Below are positions 17,170 through 25,593 of a stretch of 64,000 nt of DNA, one piece after another. The stretch lies in NCBI GenBank assembly GCA_005239165.1, contig RAPG01000012.1, forward strand, positions 1 through 64,000, given 5' to 3'. The position numbers and the translations under genes were made by a program. The notes below the pieces were generated by a model, which was given only the letters and a program-made list of their open reading frames with translations, was not told the origin of the DNA and did not search any database. The stretch is from Allopusillimonas ginsengisoli. Its GTDB lineage: Bacteria > Pseudomonadota > Gammaproteobacteria > Burkholderiales > Burkholderiaceae_B. The first letter of the stretch is position 1; each line of letters begins with the position of its first letter.

Positions 17170-17568
17170 TTATGTCGTACCCAGCAACAGCAGTACGCCC
17201 CAGACGGCAAGCATGGCCACAATGCCGATAAAGCAGCCTCCCCATAATCCGATAAGCGGCCATTTGATGGCTGTAGGCACGGTGCTGCGATCGACATGCG
17301 CAAGCAGTCGGTTGGCGTGGCCGACGATCCAGAAATGGCTGGACGGAAAAGCAAGCCGCAGAAAATAATCGAGCAGCATGGCTATCTTGAGGGGAAACGG
17401 GTAGCGATCCCAGGGTTGGTGATCAAGGTAAGGATGACGCAGCGTATTGTTGGTGATCTGGATGCGAAATAACCAAAGATATAAGCCGGATACCAGTGTT
17501 GTCAGTGCGCAGGCGATCAGCACCGTGAATAGAAACGGCAGGGCGTAATAGGCGAAATTTGTCAGCAT
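17170..17568 (-). CDS. Small inner-membrane protein of unknown function
   Basis: A 132-residue protein with a hydrophobic N-terminal helix (about residues 8-32), a middle soluble or amphipathic part containing HPYLDHQPWDRYPFP, and a C-terminal helix (WPLIGLWGGCFIGIVAMLAVWGVLLLL). Both ends are probably membrane-spanning with the middle on one side. The ATG at 17568 is preferred over a TTG at 17574. I do not recognise the family. It is divergent from the tctC gene, whose palindrome lies 60-100 bases upstream. Confidence 0.65.
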   Translation of the reverse strand: MLTNFAYYALPFLFTVLIACALTTLVSGLYLWLFRIQITNNTLRHPYLDHQPWDRYPFPLKIAMLLDYFLRLAFPSSHFWIVGHANRLLAHVDRSTVPTAIKWPLIGLWGGCFIGIVAMLAVWGVLLLLGTT

Positions 17569-17629
17569 AGGCAACTATTTTGCCACAAGGGGCATATTGC
17601 GCAGCAGGGAACGCTAGACAGAAAGTCTA

Positions 17630-17667
17630 TATTTCAAATACTATAGTCCTATATAGTATTTGAAATA
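17630..17667. promoter_or_regulatory. Perfect 16-bp inverted repeat upstream of tctC
   Basis: TATTTCAAATACTATA (17630-17645) and its exact reverse complement (17652-17667) are separated by six bases. The right arm ends at the AAGGAG ribosome site (17667-17672) of the tctC gene. It can be an operator or an RNA hairpin blocking translation. The 9-mer ATACTATAG from its left arm recurs at 19785-19793 before the GntR gene. Confidence 0.7.
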
Positions 17668-17680
17668 AGGAGACGGTAAT

Positions 17681-18661
17681 ATGATGCAGGTCAAGAGACG
17701 ACAAATAGTTGCTGTGTTGGCTAAGATGGCCTTCTGTGCCCCCACGTTTGCAGATGGCGCCTGGCCAGATCGACCGCTCAAGCTGGTTGTCCCCTATCCG
17801 GCAGGTGGTGGCACAGATTTTTCGGCTCGCCTGATTGCCCAGGCCCTTAGCAAGAAGCTCGGTCAGACGGTAATTGTGGAAAACAAAACGGGCGCATCGG
17901 GTGCGATCGGCGCTCAGTCCGTCGTGCAGAGCAAACCGGATGGCTATTCGGTATTGTTTGCCTCGCCAGCAGAAGTATTGGTCAGTCGGATTGCGGGGCA
18001 AAAAACATCTTACGATCCCGATACAGAACTGGAGCCAATTACCCTGGCGGGAGAGCTGCCCCTGGCGATAGTTGTAAACCCTGCGACGCCGGCCAAAACC
18101 CTGCAGGAGCTTCTCAGCCTTGCGCAGTCTGACTCGTCGACGCTGTCATACGGTTCGCCGGGTACGGGCAGCACAATGCAATTTGCTGGTGAACAATTGA
18201 ATATTTCGGGTCATGCTCACATGCTTCATGTGCCTTATCGTGGAGCGGCACCTGCAATAGCTGACCTGCTGGGCAATCAGATCCCCGTTGCCGTGGTGGG
18301 CTTGCAGCCTGTGCTTGCTCCACACAAAGCGGGAACGTTGCGCGTGCTTGTCACGACCGGAGCAAAGCGTTCCAGTGCATTACCAGACGTGCCAGCCGTT
18401 GCTGAGCTTCCCGGGTTTGAAGGTTACCGGTTCACAAATTGGTTTGGCGTATATGTGGCCAAGGGAACGCCACAACCGATCGTGCAAAAACTGTCCGCCG
18501 CCTTTCAGAATGTACTGCATGAGCCTGTGCTGCGTGACAAGCTGCTGGAACAAGGCGTTGAGCCTATAGGCAACACGCCGCAAGAGTTCAGGCAATTTCT
18601 TGTCAGCGAAAAAAACAGGTATGAAGCCGTGCAGAAGAAAAGCGGGATCACGCTAAAGTAA
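17681..18661 (+). CDS. Bug/TctC family periplasmic solute-binding receptor
   Basis: A 326-residue tripartite-tricarboxylate-transporter receptor of the Bug family, very numerous in Bordetella and relatives. A signal peptide (KRRQIVAVLAKMAFCAPTFA) is cleaved about residue 25, followed by the family start WPDRPLKLVVPYPAGGGTDFSARLIAQ. The ligand-contacting loops are ENKTGASGAIGAQ and GSPGTGSTMQFAGE. Ligands are carboxylates or similar small molecules; the specific one cannot be read. No tctA or tctB membrane genes lie nearby, as is common for orphan Bug receptors. AAGGAG precedes the ATG by 8 bases. A perfect inverted repeat covers its leader. Confidence 0.88.
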   Translation: MMQVKRRQIVAVLAKMAFCAPTFADGAWPDRPLKLVVPYPAGGGTDFSARLIAQALSKKLGQTVIVENKTGASGAIGAQSVVQSKPDGYSVLFASPAEVLVSRIAGQKTSYDPDTELEPITLAGELPLAIVVNPATPAKTLQELLSLAQSDSSTLSYGSPGTGSTMQFAGEQLNISGHAHMLHVPYRGAAPAIADLLGNQIPVAVVGLQPVLAPHKAGTLRVLVTTGAKRSSALPDVPAVAELPGFEGYRFTNWFGVYVAKGTPQPIVQKLSAAFQNVLHEPVLRDKLLEQGVEPIGNTPQEFRQFLVSEKNRYEAVQKKSGITLK

Positions 18662-18672
18662 GTCGACCGAAC

Positions 18673-18822
18673 AGACCAAACCAGACCAGACCAGACCAGA
18701 CCAGACCAGAGCAGACCAGAGCAGAGCAGACCAGAACAGACCAAAGCAGACCAAAGCAGACCAGAGCAGACCAGAACTGAACGGAATGGAATGGAACGGA
18801 ACTGAACGGAACTGAACCGAGC
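18673..18822. repeat. Pentanucleotide tandem repeat, 30 units
   Basis: Starting 12 bases after the tctC stop, 150 bases can be read as 30 consecutive five-base units without a break in register. The first part is mostly AGACC with AGAGC, AGAAC, AAAGC and AAACC variants, the second part TGAAC, GGAAC and GGAAT. A related AGAGTAAAGC repeat continues to about 18853. It encodes no believable protein on either strand. Confidence 0.9.
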
Positions 18823-18864
18823 AAGTAGAGTAAAGCAAGCAGAGTAAAGCAGACCTGTAAATAC

Positions 18865-18912
18865 AAAGGAAAGCCCCCATCGCCCTGCCAGCAGGGGCGG
18901 GACGATGCGGGC
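18865..18912 (-). terminator. Probable terminator of the GntR gene at 18974
   Basis: On the minus strand an imperfect GC-rich stem (GCCCGCATCG / CGATGGGGGC, arms at 18903-18912 and 18873-18882, with an inner GCCCCTGC / GCAGGGC pair) is followed by TTTCCTTTG, about 60 bases after the regulator's stop. Confidence 0.5.
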
Positions 18913-18973
18913 ATTCCTCAGGCCCAGATCGGTCAGTTAAATAGCATTGTCATGCCATGCCATGCCGTGCTTG

Positions 18974-19750
18974 TCAGCGCTGGATTGTGCCTGGAACGCT
19001 GAGAGATCTTGTAGTTGGCGGGATGAAAAATCGTTGAAAATAAACGCATTTGTCAAATCCGGTGTAAGCGCTGGCAGTCAGGCATAGACCTGTGGAATGC
19101 GGTTTTACGTTGGTGTACCCCGCCACCTCTTCGTCGAACGGAACTATCCGAAGCAGCTGCTCTGTGCGGACAATGGGCAGCTTAAGCTCATGCACAATCT
19201 GCTTCTTGAAGTTGAGCCCATTCAGGTGTTCGATCGGTGTATTCCAGAGTGATGGAAAATGCGCGCGATCGAAGTAAAACCTGGTGAAGACGTTGAATTC
19301 ATCGCTGATCTTTACCACACGTCGAATTTCGATAATATCTTGTGGCAAGAATGTAAAGTATGCCTTCCATTCGCCATCATCTTCTGCCTGATTTCTGCTG
19401 ATGATGTTTGCATAGACGGGCAGAAAGCTTTGACCATCATCGGCGATGAAGCGGCAATGCCAGGGTTCGTCAAGCTGCAGATGGGATTGCGCCACAAACG
19501 TGCCCAGACCGTGCTGGCGAATCACAATCCCCTGATCAACCAGCAGCCTCAGTGCGCGCTGGACTGTGCCCAGGCTAAATGGGATTTCCTCAACCAGCTC
19601 CTCTTCAGTCGGCAGTTTATCGCCAGCCTTCCAGTAACCCTCGCTAATTCCGCGCGTAATAGCGTCAACCACTAAGCGGTATTTGGGAATGCCGCTGTGG
19701 TTGGCGCTCCACAGAGATTTGAATACGGGTGTCTTTTCAGGTGTTGTCAT
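18974..19750 (-). CDS. GntR-family transcriptional regulator, HutC type (UTRA domain)
   Basis: A 258-residue regulator. The N-terminal winged helix (about residues 20-88) shows KYRLVVDAITRGISEGYWKAGDKLPTEEELVEE, SLGTVQRALRLLVDQGIV and GLGTFVAQ; the C-terminal part (about 110-255) is a UTRA-like ligand-binding domain with EIRRVVKISDEFNVFTRFYFD. HutC-type proteins sense small metabolites and usually repress. Neighbours are tctC (convergent) and prpD (same strand, 176 bases upstream). A 9-bp motif shared with the palindrome before tctC lies 35 bases upstream of its start, so it may control tctC and itself. Confidence 0.85.
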   Translation of the reverse strand: MTTPEKTPVFKSLWSANHSGIPKYRLVVDAITRGISEGYWKAGDKLPTEEELVEEIPFSLGTVQRALRLLVDQGIVIRQHGLGTFVAQSHLQLDEPWHCRFIADDGQSFLPVYANIISRNQAEDDGEWKAYFTFLPQDIIEIRRVVKISDEFNVFTRFYFDRAHFPSLWNTPIEHLNGLNFKKQIVHELKLPIVRTEQLLRIVPFDEEVAGYTNVKPHSTGLCLTASAYTGFDKCVYFQRFFIPPTTRSLSVPGTIQR

Positions 19751-19784
19751 GTGCGCGACTGAATGGAGCTGAATTGATGACCCG

Positions 19785-19793
19785 ATACTATAG
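19785..19793. promoter_or_regulatory. Candidate autoregulatory half-site of the GntR gene
   Basis: ATACTATAG, identical to nine bases in the left arm of the inverted repeat before tctC, lies 35 bases upstream of the GntR start and is partly palindromic with the following GGGTAC. Short motif; inference only. Confidence 0.3.
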
Positions 19794-19926
19794 GGTACTG
19801 GCGCTGTTTGTCGGCAAAATGCCTTTGATTTGGATCATGCGCAAGCCTTTGGCGTGATTCAGTGCCACATTCAGCACGTTACACCGGTTGGTGCGGGTAA
19901 GCGGACCGCTGCAGCCTTGATTGAAC

Positions 19927-21378
19927 TCAGATCACGTACAGATCGACGTACTCGTGCACAGGCATATGTTCAAGTGTGGACTGATCAAGCGAGACATCCA
20001 GAATAAGTTGCTGCTGCCGGACGGGGAAGCGGCGCGACAGATTGGTGCGGAATTTATCTTCGAGCAAAGGAATGCCTTCTGTACGGCGTCGCATATGGCC
20101 CACAGGGTATTCGCAGACGACCTCGTCGAGCTGGCTGCCGTCGTTGAATTCTACGGTTAGCGCGTTGGCGATGGAGCGTTTGTCGGGGTCGTGATAGTCG
20201 GCAGTAAAAGCCGGGTCTTCAATGCACACGATTTTTTCGCGTAAGGCGTCAATACGCGGATCTGCTGCGACCTTGTCTTCGTAGTCGGCAGCGGTGAGGC
20301 GACCAAAAATAATGGGTACGGCCACCATGTACTGCACGCAGTGGTCACGGTCAGCAGGGTTATTTAGCGGGCCTTTCTTGTCGATGATGCGGATGCAGGC
20401 CTCATGGGTGCGGATGGTGATTTTTTTGATGTCGGCCGCAGTCTTGCCCTGTGCTTTAAGCAACCCATGGATCTGCATGGCACACTCAATGGCAGTTTGC
20501 GAATGAAATTCGGCAGGGTAGGAGATTTTGATGAGAATGTTCTCCATGACATAGCTGCCATAGGGTCGCTGGAACTGAAATGGCTGGCCTTTGAACAGTA
20601 CGTCGTAAAAGCCCCAGGTTTTGGCAGTGAGTACAGAGGGGTAGCCCATTTCTCCGGTGCGGGCCATTAAGGCCAGGCGCACGGCGCGGCTGGTTGCATC
20701 GCCGGCCGCCCAGCTTTTGCGGCTGCCCGTGTTGGGCGCATGTCGATACGTGCGCAGGCTTTGGCCATCGACCCAGGCCAGTGAGATGGCGTTGATGATT
20801 TCATCTCGGCTAAGGCCGAGCATGTGCGCCACCACGGCCGTCGACGCAACCTTGACCAGTACGACATGATCAAGCCCCACCTTGTTAAACGAGTTTTCAA
20901 GGGCGATGCAACCCTGGATTTCGTGGGCCTTGATCATGGCGGTGAGCACGTCGCGCATGGTCAGCGGTGGTTTGCCGGCGGCGATGGCTGTGCGCGACAG
21001 CCAGTCGGCTGTGGCAAGAATGCCGCCGAGATTGTCTGAAGGGTGGCCCCATTCTGCGGCCAGCCATGTGTCGTTAAAATCAAGCCAGCGGATCATGCAG
21101 CCAATGTTGAAGGCTGCCTGTACCGGGTCGAGTTGAAATTGTGTGCCCGGTACCTTGGCACCATGAGGAACCACAGTGCCCGGTACGACAGGCCCCAGAA
21201 GCTTGGTGCAGGCGGGGTACTCAAGCGCCTCAAGACCGCAGCCCAGCGTGTCGATCAGTATGTTGCGGGCGGTTTCATACGCCACACTACTGTCGATTTT
21301 GTCATTGAGCACATAGTCGGCGATGTCAACCAGTACCTGATCGGGTTCGGGACGTACATTGGAAATGGGCGCGGACAT
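19927..21378 (-). CDS. prpD: MmgE/PrpD family 2-methylcitrate dehydratase
   Basis: A 483-residue member of the MmgE/PrpD family, iron-sulfur-free dehydratases that turn 2-methylcitrate into 2-methylaconitate. Full length with PrpD-type segments: SVAYETARNILIDTLGCGLEAL at the start, CMIRWLDFNDTWLAAEWGHPSDNLGG, and SYPAEFHSQTAIECAM. The ATG at 21378 follows CAGGAGCTC. It is the last gene of the prp run, separated from prpF by 237 bases with tandem repeats, so it may be read from the upstream promoter or its own. Its reaction overlaps with AcnD-PrpF, also encoded here. Confidence 0.92.
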   Translation of the reverse strand: MSAPISNVRPEPDQVLVDIADYVLNDKIDSSVAYETARNILIDTLGCGLEALEYPACTKLLGPVVPGTVVPHGAKVPGTQFQLDPVQAAFNIGCMIRWLDFNDTWLAAEWGHPSDNLGGILATADWLSRTAIAAGKPPLTMRDVLTAMIKAHEIQGCIALENSFNKVGLDHVVLVKVASTAVVAHMLGLSRDEIINAISLAWVDGQSLRTYRHAPNTGSRKSWAAGDATSRAVRLALMARTGEMGYPSVLTAKTWGFYDVLFKGQPFQFQRPYGSYVMENILIKISYPAEFHSQTAIECAMQIHGLLKAQGKTAADIKKITIRTHEACIRIIDKKGPLNNPADRDHCVQYMVAVPIIFGRLTAADYEDKVAADPRIDALREKIVCIEDPAFTADYHDPDKRSIANALTVEFNDGSQLDEVVCEYPVGHMRRRTEGIPLLEDKFRTNLSRRFPVRQQQLILDVSLDQSTLEHMPVHEYVDLYVI

Positions 21379-21431
21379 AGGAGCTCCTGACGATTATGAA
21401 AAGACAACTTTCAGTATATCGCCGGAGCGGC

Positions 21432-21634
21432 CCACGCCCAAGCTTACCCCTGATGAGCAAGTGGCTGCAGGTCCACGTCCAATTACCCCTGATGAGTAAG
21501 TGGCTGCAGATCCACGCCCAGGCTTACCTTTGATGAATAAGTGGCTGCACATCCACGCCCAGGCTCATCCTTCATCAAGAAATGGCTGTGGATAGACTTC
21601 CCATCCCGCCTCTTATCAGGCATTGGCTGCAGGC
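21432..21634. repeat. About 41-bp tandem repeat between prpD and prpF, running into the prpF 3' end
   Basis: Four units starting with CCACGCCCA-like sequence at 21432, 21473, 21512 and 21553 (period 41, 39, 41) share GATGAGNAAGTGGCTGCA. A fifth, more diverged copy (21594-21634) contains TATCAGGCATTGGCTGCAGG and includes the prpF stop codon and last codons. The array probably grew by duplication of the prpF 3' end. Confidence 0.8.
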
Positions 21635-22806
21635 ACACGTACCCACCCTTCCATGAGTATGCGTGCGCTGCGGCTCATGATGGCTTTCTTCACGACCCAT
21701 TCGCCGTTTTCCTGGATGGCTTCGGCGCCCACGCGAAGGGTGCCCGAGGGGTGACCGAATCGCACGGCGCTACGATCGCCGCCGCCCGCCGCGAGGTTGA
21801 CCAGGGTACCGGGGATGGCAGCCGCTGTACCAATGGCAACTGCCGCCGTGCCCATCATGGCATGATGCAGTTTGCCCATGGAAAGCGCGCGCACCAGCAG
21901 ATCGATATCATCGGCCTTGACGTGCTTGCCGCTGGAGGCTGTGTACTCGGTCGGCGGAGCCACAAAGGCCACCTTGGGCGTATGCTGGCGTGTGGCAGCT
22001 TGGTTAAGGTCGCTGATCAGACCCATGCGCAGCGCGCCGTGTGCCCGGATGGTCTCGAACATGGCCAGTGCCTTGGGGTCGCCGTTAATGGCTTCCTGCA
22101 ATTCGGTACCGGTGTAGCCAATATCTTGAGCGTTGATAAACACTGTAGGGATACCGGCATCGATCATGGTGGCCTGTAGCGTACCGACGCCGGGCACTTC
22201 CAGCGCGTCGACCAGGTTGCCGGTGGGGAACATCTTGCCGCCCTCACCGTCGTCGTCGGCCGCCGGGTCTAGAAACTCAAGTTGCACTTCGGCCGCCGGG
22301 AAGGTTACCCCGTCTAGCTCAAAGTCGCCGGTTTCCTGCACTTCGCCGTTAACGATGGGTACGTGAGCCACGATGGTCTTGCCGATATTGGCCTGCCAGA
22401 TCCGCACTGTGGCCGTGCCATTTTCGGGAATGCGGTCGGCAGCAATAAAGCCGTTGCTGATCGCATAAGGGCCTACAGCAGAAGACAAATTGCCACAGTT
22501 GCCGCTCCAGTCAACAAACGGCTTGTCGATGGAAACCTGGCCGAACAGGTAGTCCACGTCGTGATCAGGCTGGGTGCTTGGCGCAATGATGACGGTTTTA
22601 CTGGTGCTCGAGGTGGCACCACCCATTCCGTCGGTCTGTTTGCCATACGGGTCTGGGCTGCCAATGACTCGCAGCAGCAGTGCATCCCTGGCTGCGCCAG
22701 GTTTACGCGCGGCTTCGGGGAGATCTTGCAGTCGGAAGAAAACGCCTTTGCTGGTGCCGCCACGCAGATAAGTGGCAGGTATCTTGATTTGTGGTGGGTG
22801 TGTCAT
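21616..22806 (-). CDS. prpF: 2-methylaconitate isomerase PrpF
   Basis: A 396-residue protein of the diaminopimelate-epimerase fold. PrpF isomerises the 2-methylaconitate made by AcnD so that it can be rehydrated to 2-methylisocitrate. Visible family segments are the start IKIPATYLRGGTSKGVFF, DGMGGATSSTSKTVI, WSGNCGNLSSAVGPYAI (with the active-site-region Cys) and AAGGGDRSAVRFGHPSGTL. The ATG at 22806 is chosen because it starts at the conserved N-terminus; the open frame to 22959 overlaps the end of acnD. The 3' end carries a diverged copy of the downstream tandem repeat. Confidence 0.93.
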   Translation of the reverse strand: MTHPPQIKIPATYLRGGTSKGVFFRLQDLPEAARKPGAARDALLLRVIGSPDPYGKQTDGMGGATSSTSKTVIIAPSTQPDHDVDYLFGQVSIDKPFVDWSGNCGNLSSAVGPYAISNGFIAADRIPENGTATVRIWQANIGKTIVAHVPIVNGEVQETGDFELDGVTFPAAEVQLEFLDPAADDDGEGGKMFPTGNLVDALEVPGVGTLQATMIDAGIPTVFINAQDIGYTGTELQEAINGDPKALAMFETIRAHGALRMGLISDLNQAATRQHTPKVAFVAPPTEYTASSGKHVKADDIDLLVRALSMGKLHHAMMGTAAVAIGTAAAIPGTLVNLAAGGGDRSAVRFGHPSGTLRVGAEAIQENGEWVVKKAIMSRSARILMEGWVRVPAANA

Positions 22807-22921
22807 GACGATGTTGGGGTTCCTGTGTTGCAGTCGTGTTGCCTTGAAGATGCCCGTGCCTGGATGAAAGCGGTGCGAGAGGGTGTGTCGGTTTTTAGTG
22901 CCACACCCTCGTTCGCACGCG

Positions 22922-25516
22922 TCAGGCCGTTGCCGTAGACTCGATAAAGTCTTGCGCAAAGCGCTGCAGGACGCCGCCAGCCTTATAGATGGAAACCTCT
23001 TCCGCCGTGTCGAGACGACAGATGACCGGTACCTCTATGCGTTCGCCGTTTTTGCGGTGAATGGCCAGCGTAAGGGTGGCCAGCGGGGAGGGCGTGCCGA
23101 TCACATCGAAGGTTTCGGTACCATCAATGTTCAGCGTCTTGCGTGTGACGCCTGGCTGAAACTCAAGCGGTATCACCCCCATGCCGACCAGGTTGGTGCG
23201 GTGGATGCGCTCAAAGCCTTCGGCGGCAATGGCTTCTACACCTGCAAGACGCACCCCTTTGGCGGCCCAGTCACGCGATGAACCCTGGCCGTAATCTGCG
23301 CCCGCAATAATAATGAGGGGTTGCTTGCGCTCCATATAGGTTTCTATGGCTTCCCACATGCGGGTGACTTTGCCCTCAGGCTCAATGCGTGCCAACGAGC
23401 CTTGCCTAACTTCGCCATTTTCCAGCACCATTTCATTGAGCAATTTGGGGTTGGCAAACGTGGCTCGCTGTGCGGTAAGGTGATCACCGCGATGGGTGGC
23501 ATACGAGTTAAAGTCTTCTTCAGGCAGCCCCATTTTGGCCAGGTATTCGCCTGCCGCGCTACTGGCCAGAATGGCATTGGAAGGCGAAAGGTGGTCGGTG
23601 GTAATGTTGTCGCCCAGTACAGCCAGGGCGCGCATGCCTTTGAGTGTGCATTCGCGGGCCAGTGCGCCTTCCCAGTAGGGCGGGCGTCGTATATAGGTGC
23701 TTTGGGGGCGCCAGTCATACAGTGGGCTGATTTGCTTGCTGTCGGTCGCACTGACGGCAAACATGGGCTCGTACACTTGCCGGAAATACTCAGGCTTGAC
23801 GCTGGCGGCGACGATGGCGTCGATTTCTTCGTCGGTGGGCCAGATGTCTTTCAGCGTGACGGGGTTGCCCTCTTTATCGAGCCCAAGCACATCTTTTTCG
23901 ATGTCGAACCGTATTGTGCCTGCGATGGCGTAGGCGACCACCAGCGGTGGCGAAGCTAGAAAGGCCTGCTTGGCATATGGATGGATGCGGCCATCAAAGT
24001 TGCGGTTGCCTGAAAGCACGGCGGTGGCGTACAGGTCGCGGTCTATGACTTCTTTCTGAATTACCGGATCAAGCGCACCGCTCATGCCATTACAGGTGGT
24101 GCAGGCAAAGCCCACAATGCCAAACCCAAGTTCCTCGAGTTCAGGCAACAGTTTGGAGTCTTCCAGATACAGTTGCACGGCCTTGGAGCCGGGTGCCAAA
24201 GACGACTTAACCCAGGGCTTGCGTGTCAACCCGCGCGCATTGGCGTTACGGGCCAAAAGGCCGGCGGCGATCACGTTGCGCGGGTTGCTGGTGTTGGTAC
24301 AGCTGGTAATGGCGGCAATGATCACGGCACCATCGGGCATAAGCCCTGGTTCGTTTTCAACGATACCCGAAATACCCCGGGCGGCCAGCTCAGAGGTGGG
24401 AACGCGCCGGTGTGGGTTTGACGGGCCGGCGATATTGCGCACAACGCTCGACAGATCAAACTTGAGTACTCGCTCGTATACGGCGGTTTCAAGGCTGTCG
24501 GCCCAGAGACCGGTTGTCTTGGCGTAAGTTTCTACCAGCTTGACCTGCTCATCGTCACGGCCTGTGAGCTTGAGATAGTCAATGGTTTGCTGATCGATGT
24601 AAAACATGGCTGCTGTAGCGCCATATTCTGGAGTCATGTTGGAAATGGTTGCACGGTCGCCCAGCGTCAGGCTGGCTGCGCCTTCGCCGTAAAATTCCAG
24701 GTAGGACGACACCACTTTCTGGTTGCGCAAAAACTCGGTAAGCGCCAGCACCATGTCAGTCGCCGTGGTGCCTGGTTGCAGCCTGCCGGTGAGTTCAACG
24801 CCGATAATATCGGGAAGACGCATCCACGACGCCCGGCCCAGCATGACGCTTTCAGCTTCCAGGCCACCAACACCGATGGCGATAACGCCCAGTGCATCAA
24901 CGTGAGGCGTGTGGCTGTCAGTGCCTACCAGCGTGTCAGGGAAAGCCACGCCGTCGCGTGCATGAATAACGGGCGACATGCGTTCGAGGTTGATCTGGTG
25001 CATGATGCCGTTGCCGGGCGGGATGACGTCTACGTTTTTGAACGCTTTTTTGGTCCAGTTGATAAAGTGGAAGCGGTCGTCGTTGCGTCGATCTTCGATA
25101 GCGCGGTTTTTGGCAAAGGCGTCTTTGTCAAAGCCGCCGTATTCGACGGCGAGCGAGTGATCCACGATAAGTTGTGTGGGCACGACCGGGTTTACCAGGG
25201 CGGGGTCACCCCCTTTTTCGGCAATGGCATCGCGTAGGCCGGCCAGATCGACAAGCGCGGTCTGGCCAAGAATGTCGTGGCACACTACGCGCGCCGGAAA
25301 CCACGGAAAATCAATGTCACGGCGACGTTCGATAAATTGTATAAGCGAGTCGTTCAGTGTGTCTGGGTCGCAGCGACGAACCAGGTTCTCAGCAAAGACG
25401 CGTGACGTATAGGGCAGGGTGGCATAAGCACCAGGCTTGATGGCCTCGACCGCTTCACGCGTGTCGAAATAATCGAGCGAGGTGCCAGGCAGGGGTTTGC
25501 GATATGCGGTATTCAT
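22922..25516 (-). CDS. acnD: 2-methylcitrate dehydratase, iron-sulfur type (AcnD)
   Basis: An 864-residue aconitase-family enzyme that dehydrates 2-methylcitrate in the propionate pathway and works with PrpF. It has the AcnA-like domain order and begins LPGTSLDYFDTREAVEAIKPGAY. Cluster cysteines are seen in ITSCTNTSNPRNV and FACTTCNGMSGALDP; substrate-binding arginines in GQGSSRDWAAKG. The run RTNLVGMGVIPLEF is typical of the swivel domain. Its place between prpC and prpF distinguishes it from a housekeeping AcnA. It lies 77 bases after prpC, with a hairpin between. Confidence 0.95.
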   Translation of the reverse strand: MNTAYRKPLPGTSLDYFDTREAVEAIKPGAYATLPYTSRVFAENLVRRCDPDTLNDSLIQFIERRRDIDFPWFPARVVCHDILGQTALVDLAGLRDAIAEKGGDPALVNPVVPTQLIVDHSLAVEYGGFDKDAFAKNRAIEDRRNDDRFHFINWTKKAFKNVDVIPPGNGIMHQINLERMSPVIHARDGVAFPDTLVGTDSHTPHVDALGVIAIGVGGLEAESVMLGRASWMRLPDIIGVELTGRLQPGTTATDMVLALTEFLRNQKVVSSYLEFYGEGAASLTLGDRATISNMTPEYGATAAMFYIDQQTIDYLKLTGRDDEQVKLVETYAKTTGLWADSLETAVYERVLKFDLSSVVRNIAGPSNPHRRVPTSELAARGISGIVENEPGLMPDGAVIIAAITSCTNTSNPRNVIAAGLLARNANARGLTRKPWVKSSLAPGSKAVQLYLEDSKLLPELEELGFGIVGFACTTCNGMSGALDPVIQKEVIDRDLYATAVLSGNRNFDGRIHPYAKQAFLASPPLVVAYAIAGTIRFDIEKDVLGLDKEGNPVTLKDIWPTDEEIDAIVAASVKPEYFRQVYEPMFAVSATDSKQISPLYDWRPQSTYIRRPPYWEGALARECTLKGMRALAVLGDNITTDHLSPSNAILASSAAGEYLAKMGLPEEDFNSYATHRGDHLTAQRATFANPKLLNEMVLENGEVRQGSLARIEPEGKVTRMWEAIETYMERKQPLIIIAGADYGQGSSRDWAAKGVRLAGVEAIAAEGFERIHRTNLVGMGVIPLEFQPGVTRKTLNIDGTETFDVIGTPSPLATLTLAIHRKNGERIEVPVICRLDTAEEVSIYKAGGVLQRFAQDFIESTATA

Positions 25517-25553
25517 GGCAGCCAGAAGAAAAAAAGTGGGCAGAAGATGTCAG

Positions 25554-25584
25554 CACAGAAGGCCCGCCGGGCGAGCCTTCTGTG
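25554..25584 (-). terminator. Intercistronic hairpin between prpC and acnD
   Basis: CACAGAAGGC and GCCTTCTGTG (perfect 10-bp arms, 11-base loop) lie just after the prpC stop on the minus strand. The T-run comes only about 30 bases later, so it is more likely a partial terminator or processing/stability element tuning prpBC against acnD-prpF. Confidence 0.45.
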
Positions 25585-25593
25585 GGGGCGTGA

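Noticed and set aside
18505..18914. Minus-strand frames of Val/Cys/Ser/Gly/Leu repeats over the pentanucleotide tract
   Set aside because: They arise from reading a five-base repeat in any frame; there is no start signal and part lies inside tctC.
21432..21634. CRISPR-like array between prpD and prpF
   Set aside because: Units are contiguous, with no unique spacers between constant repeats, and drift from one another; no cas genes are present.
22807..22959. Longer N-terminus for prpF overlapping acnD
   Set aside because: The extra residues are Arg/His-rich and unlike the family; the ATG at 22806 begins the conserved sequence.
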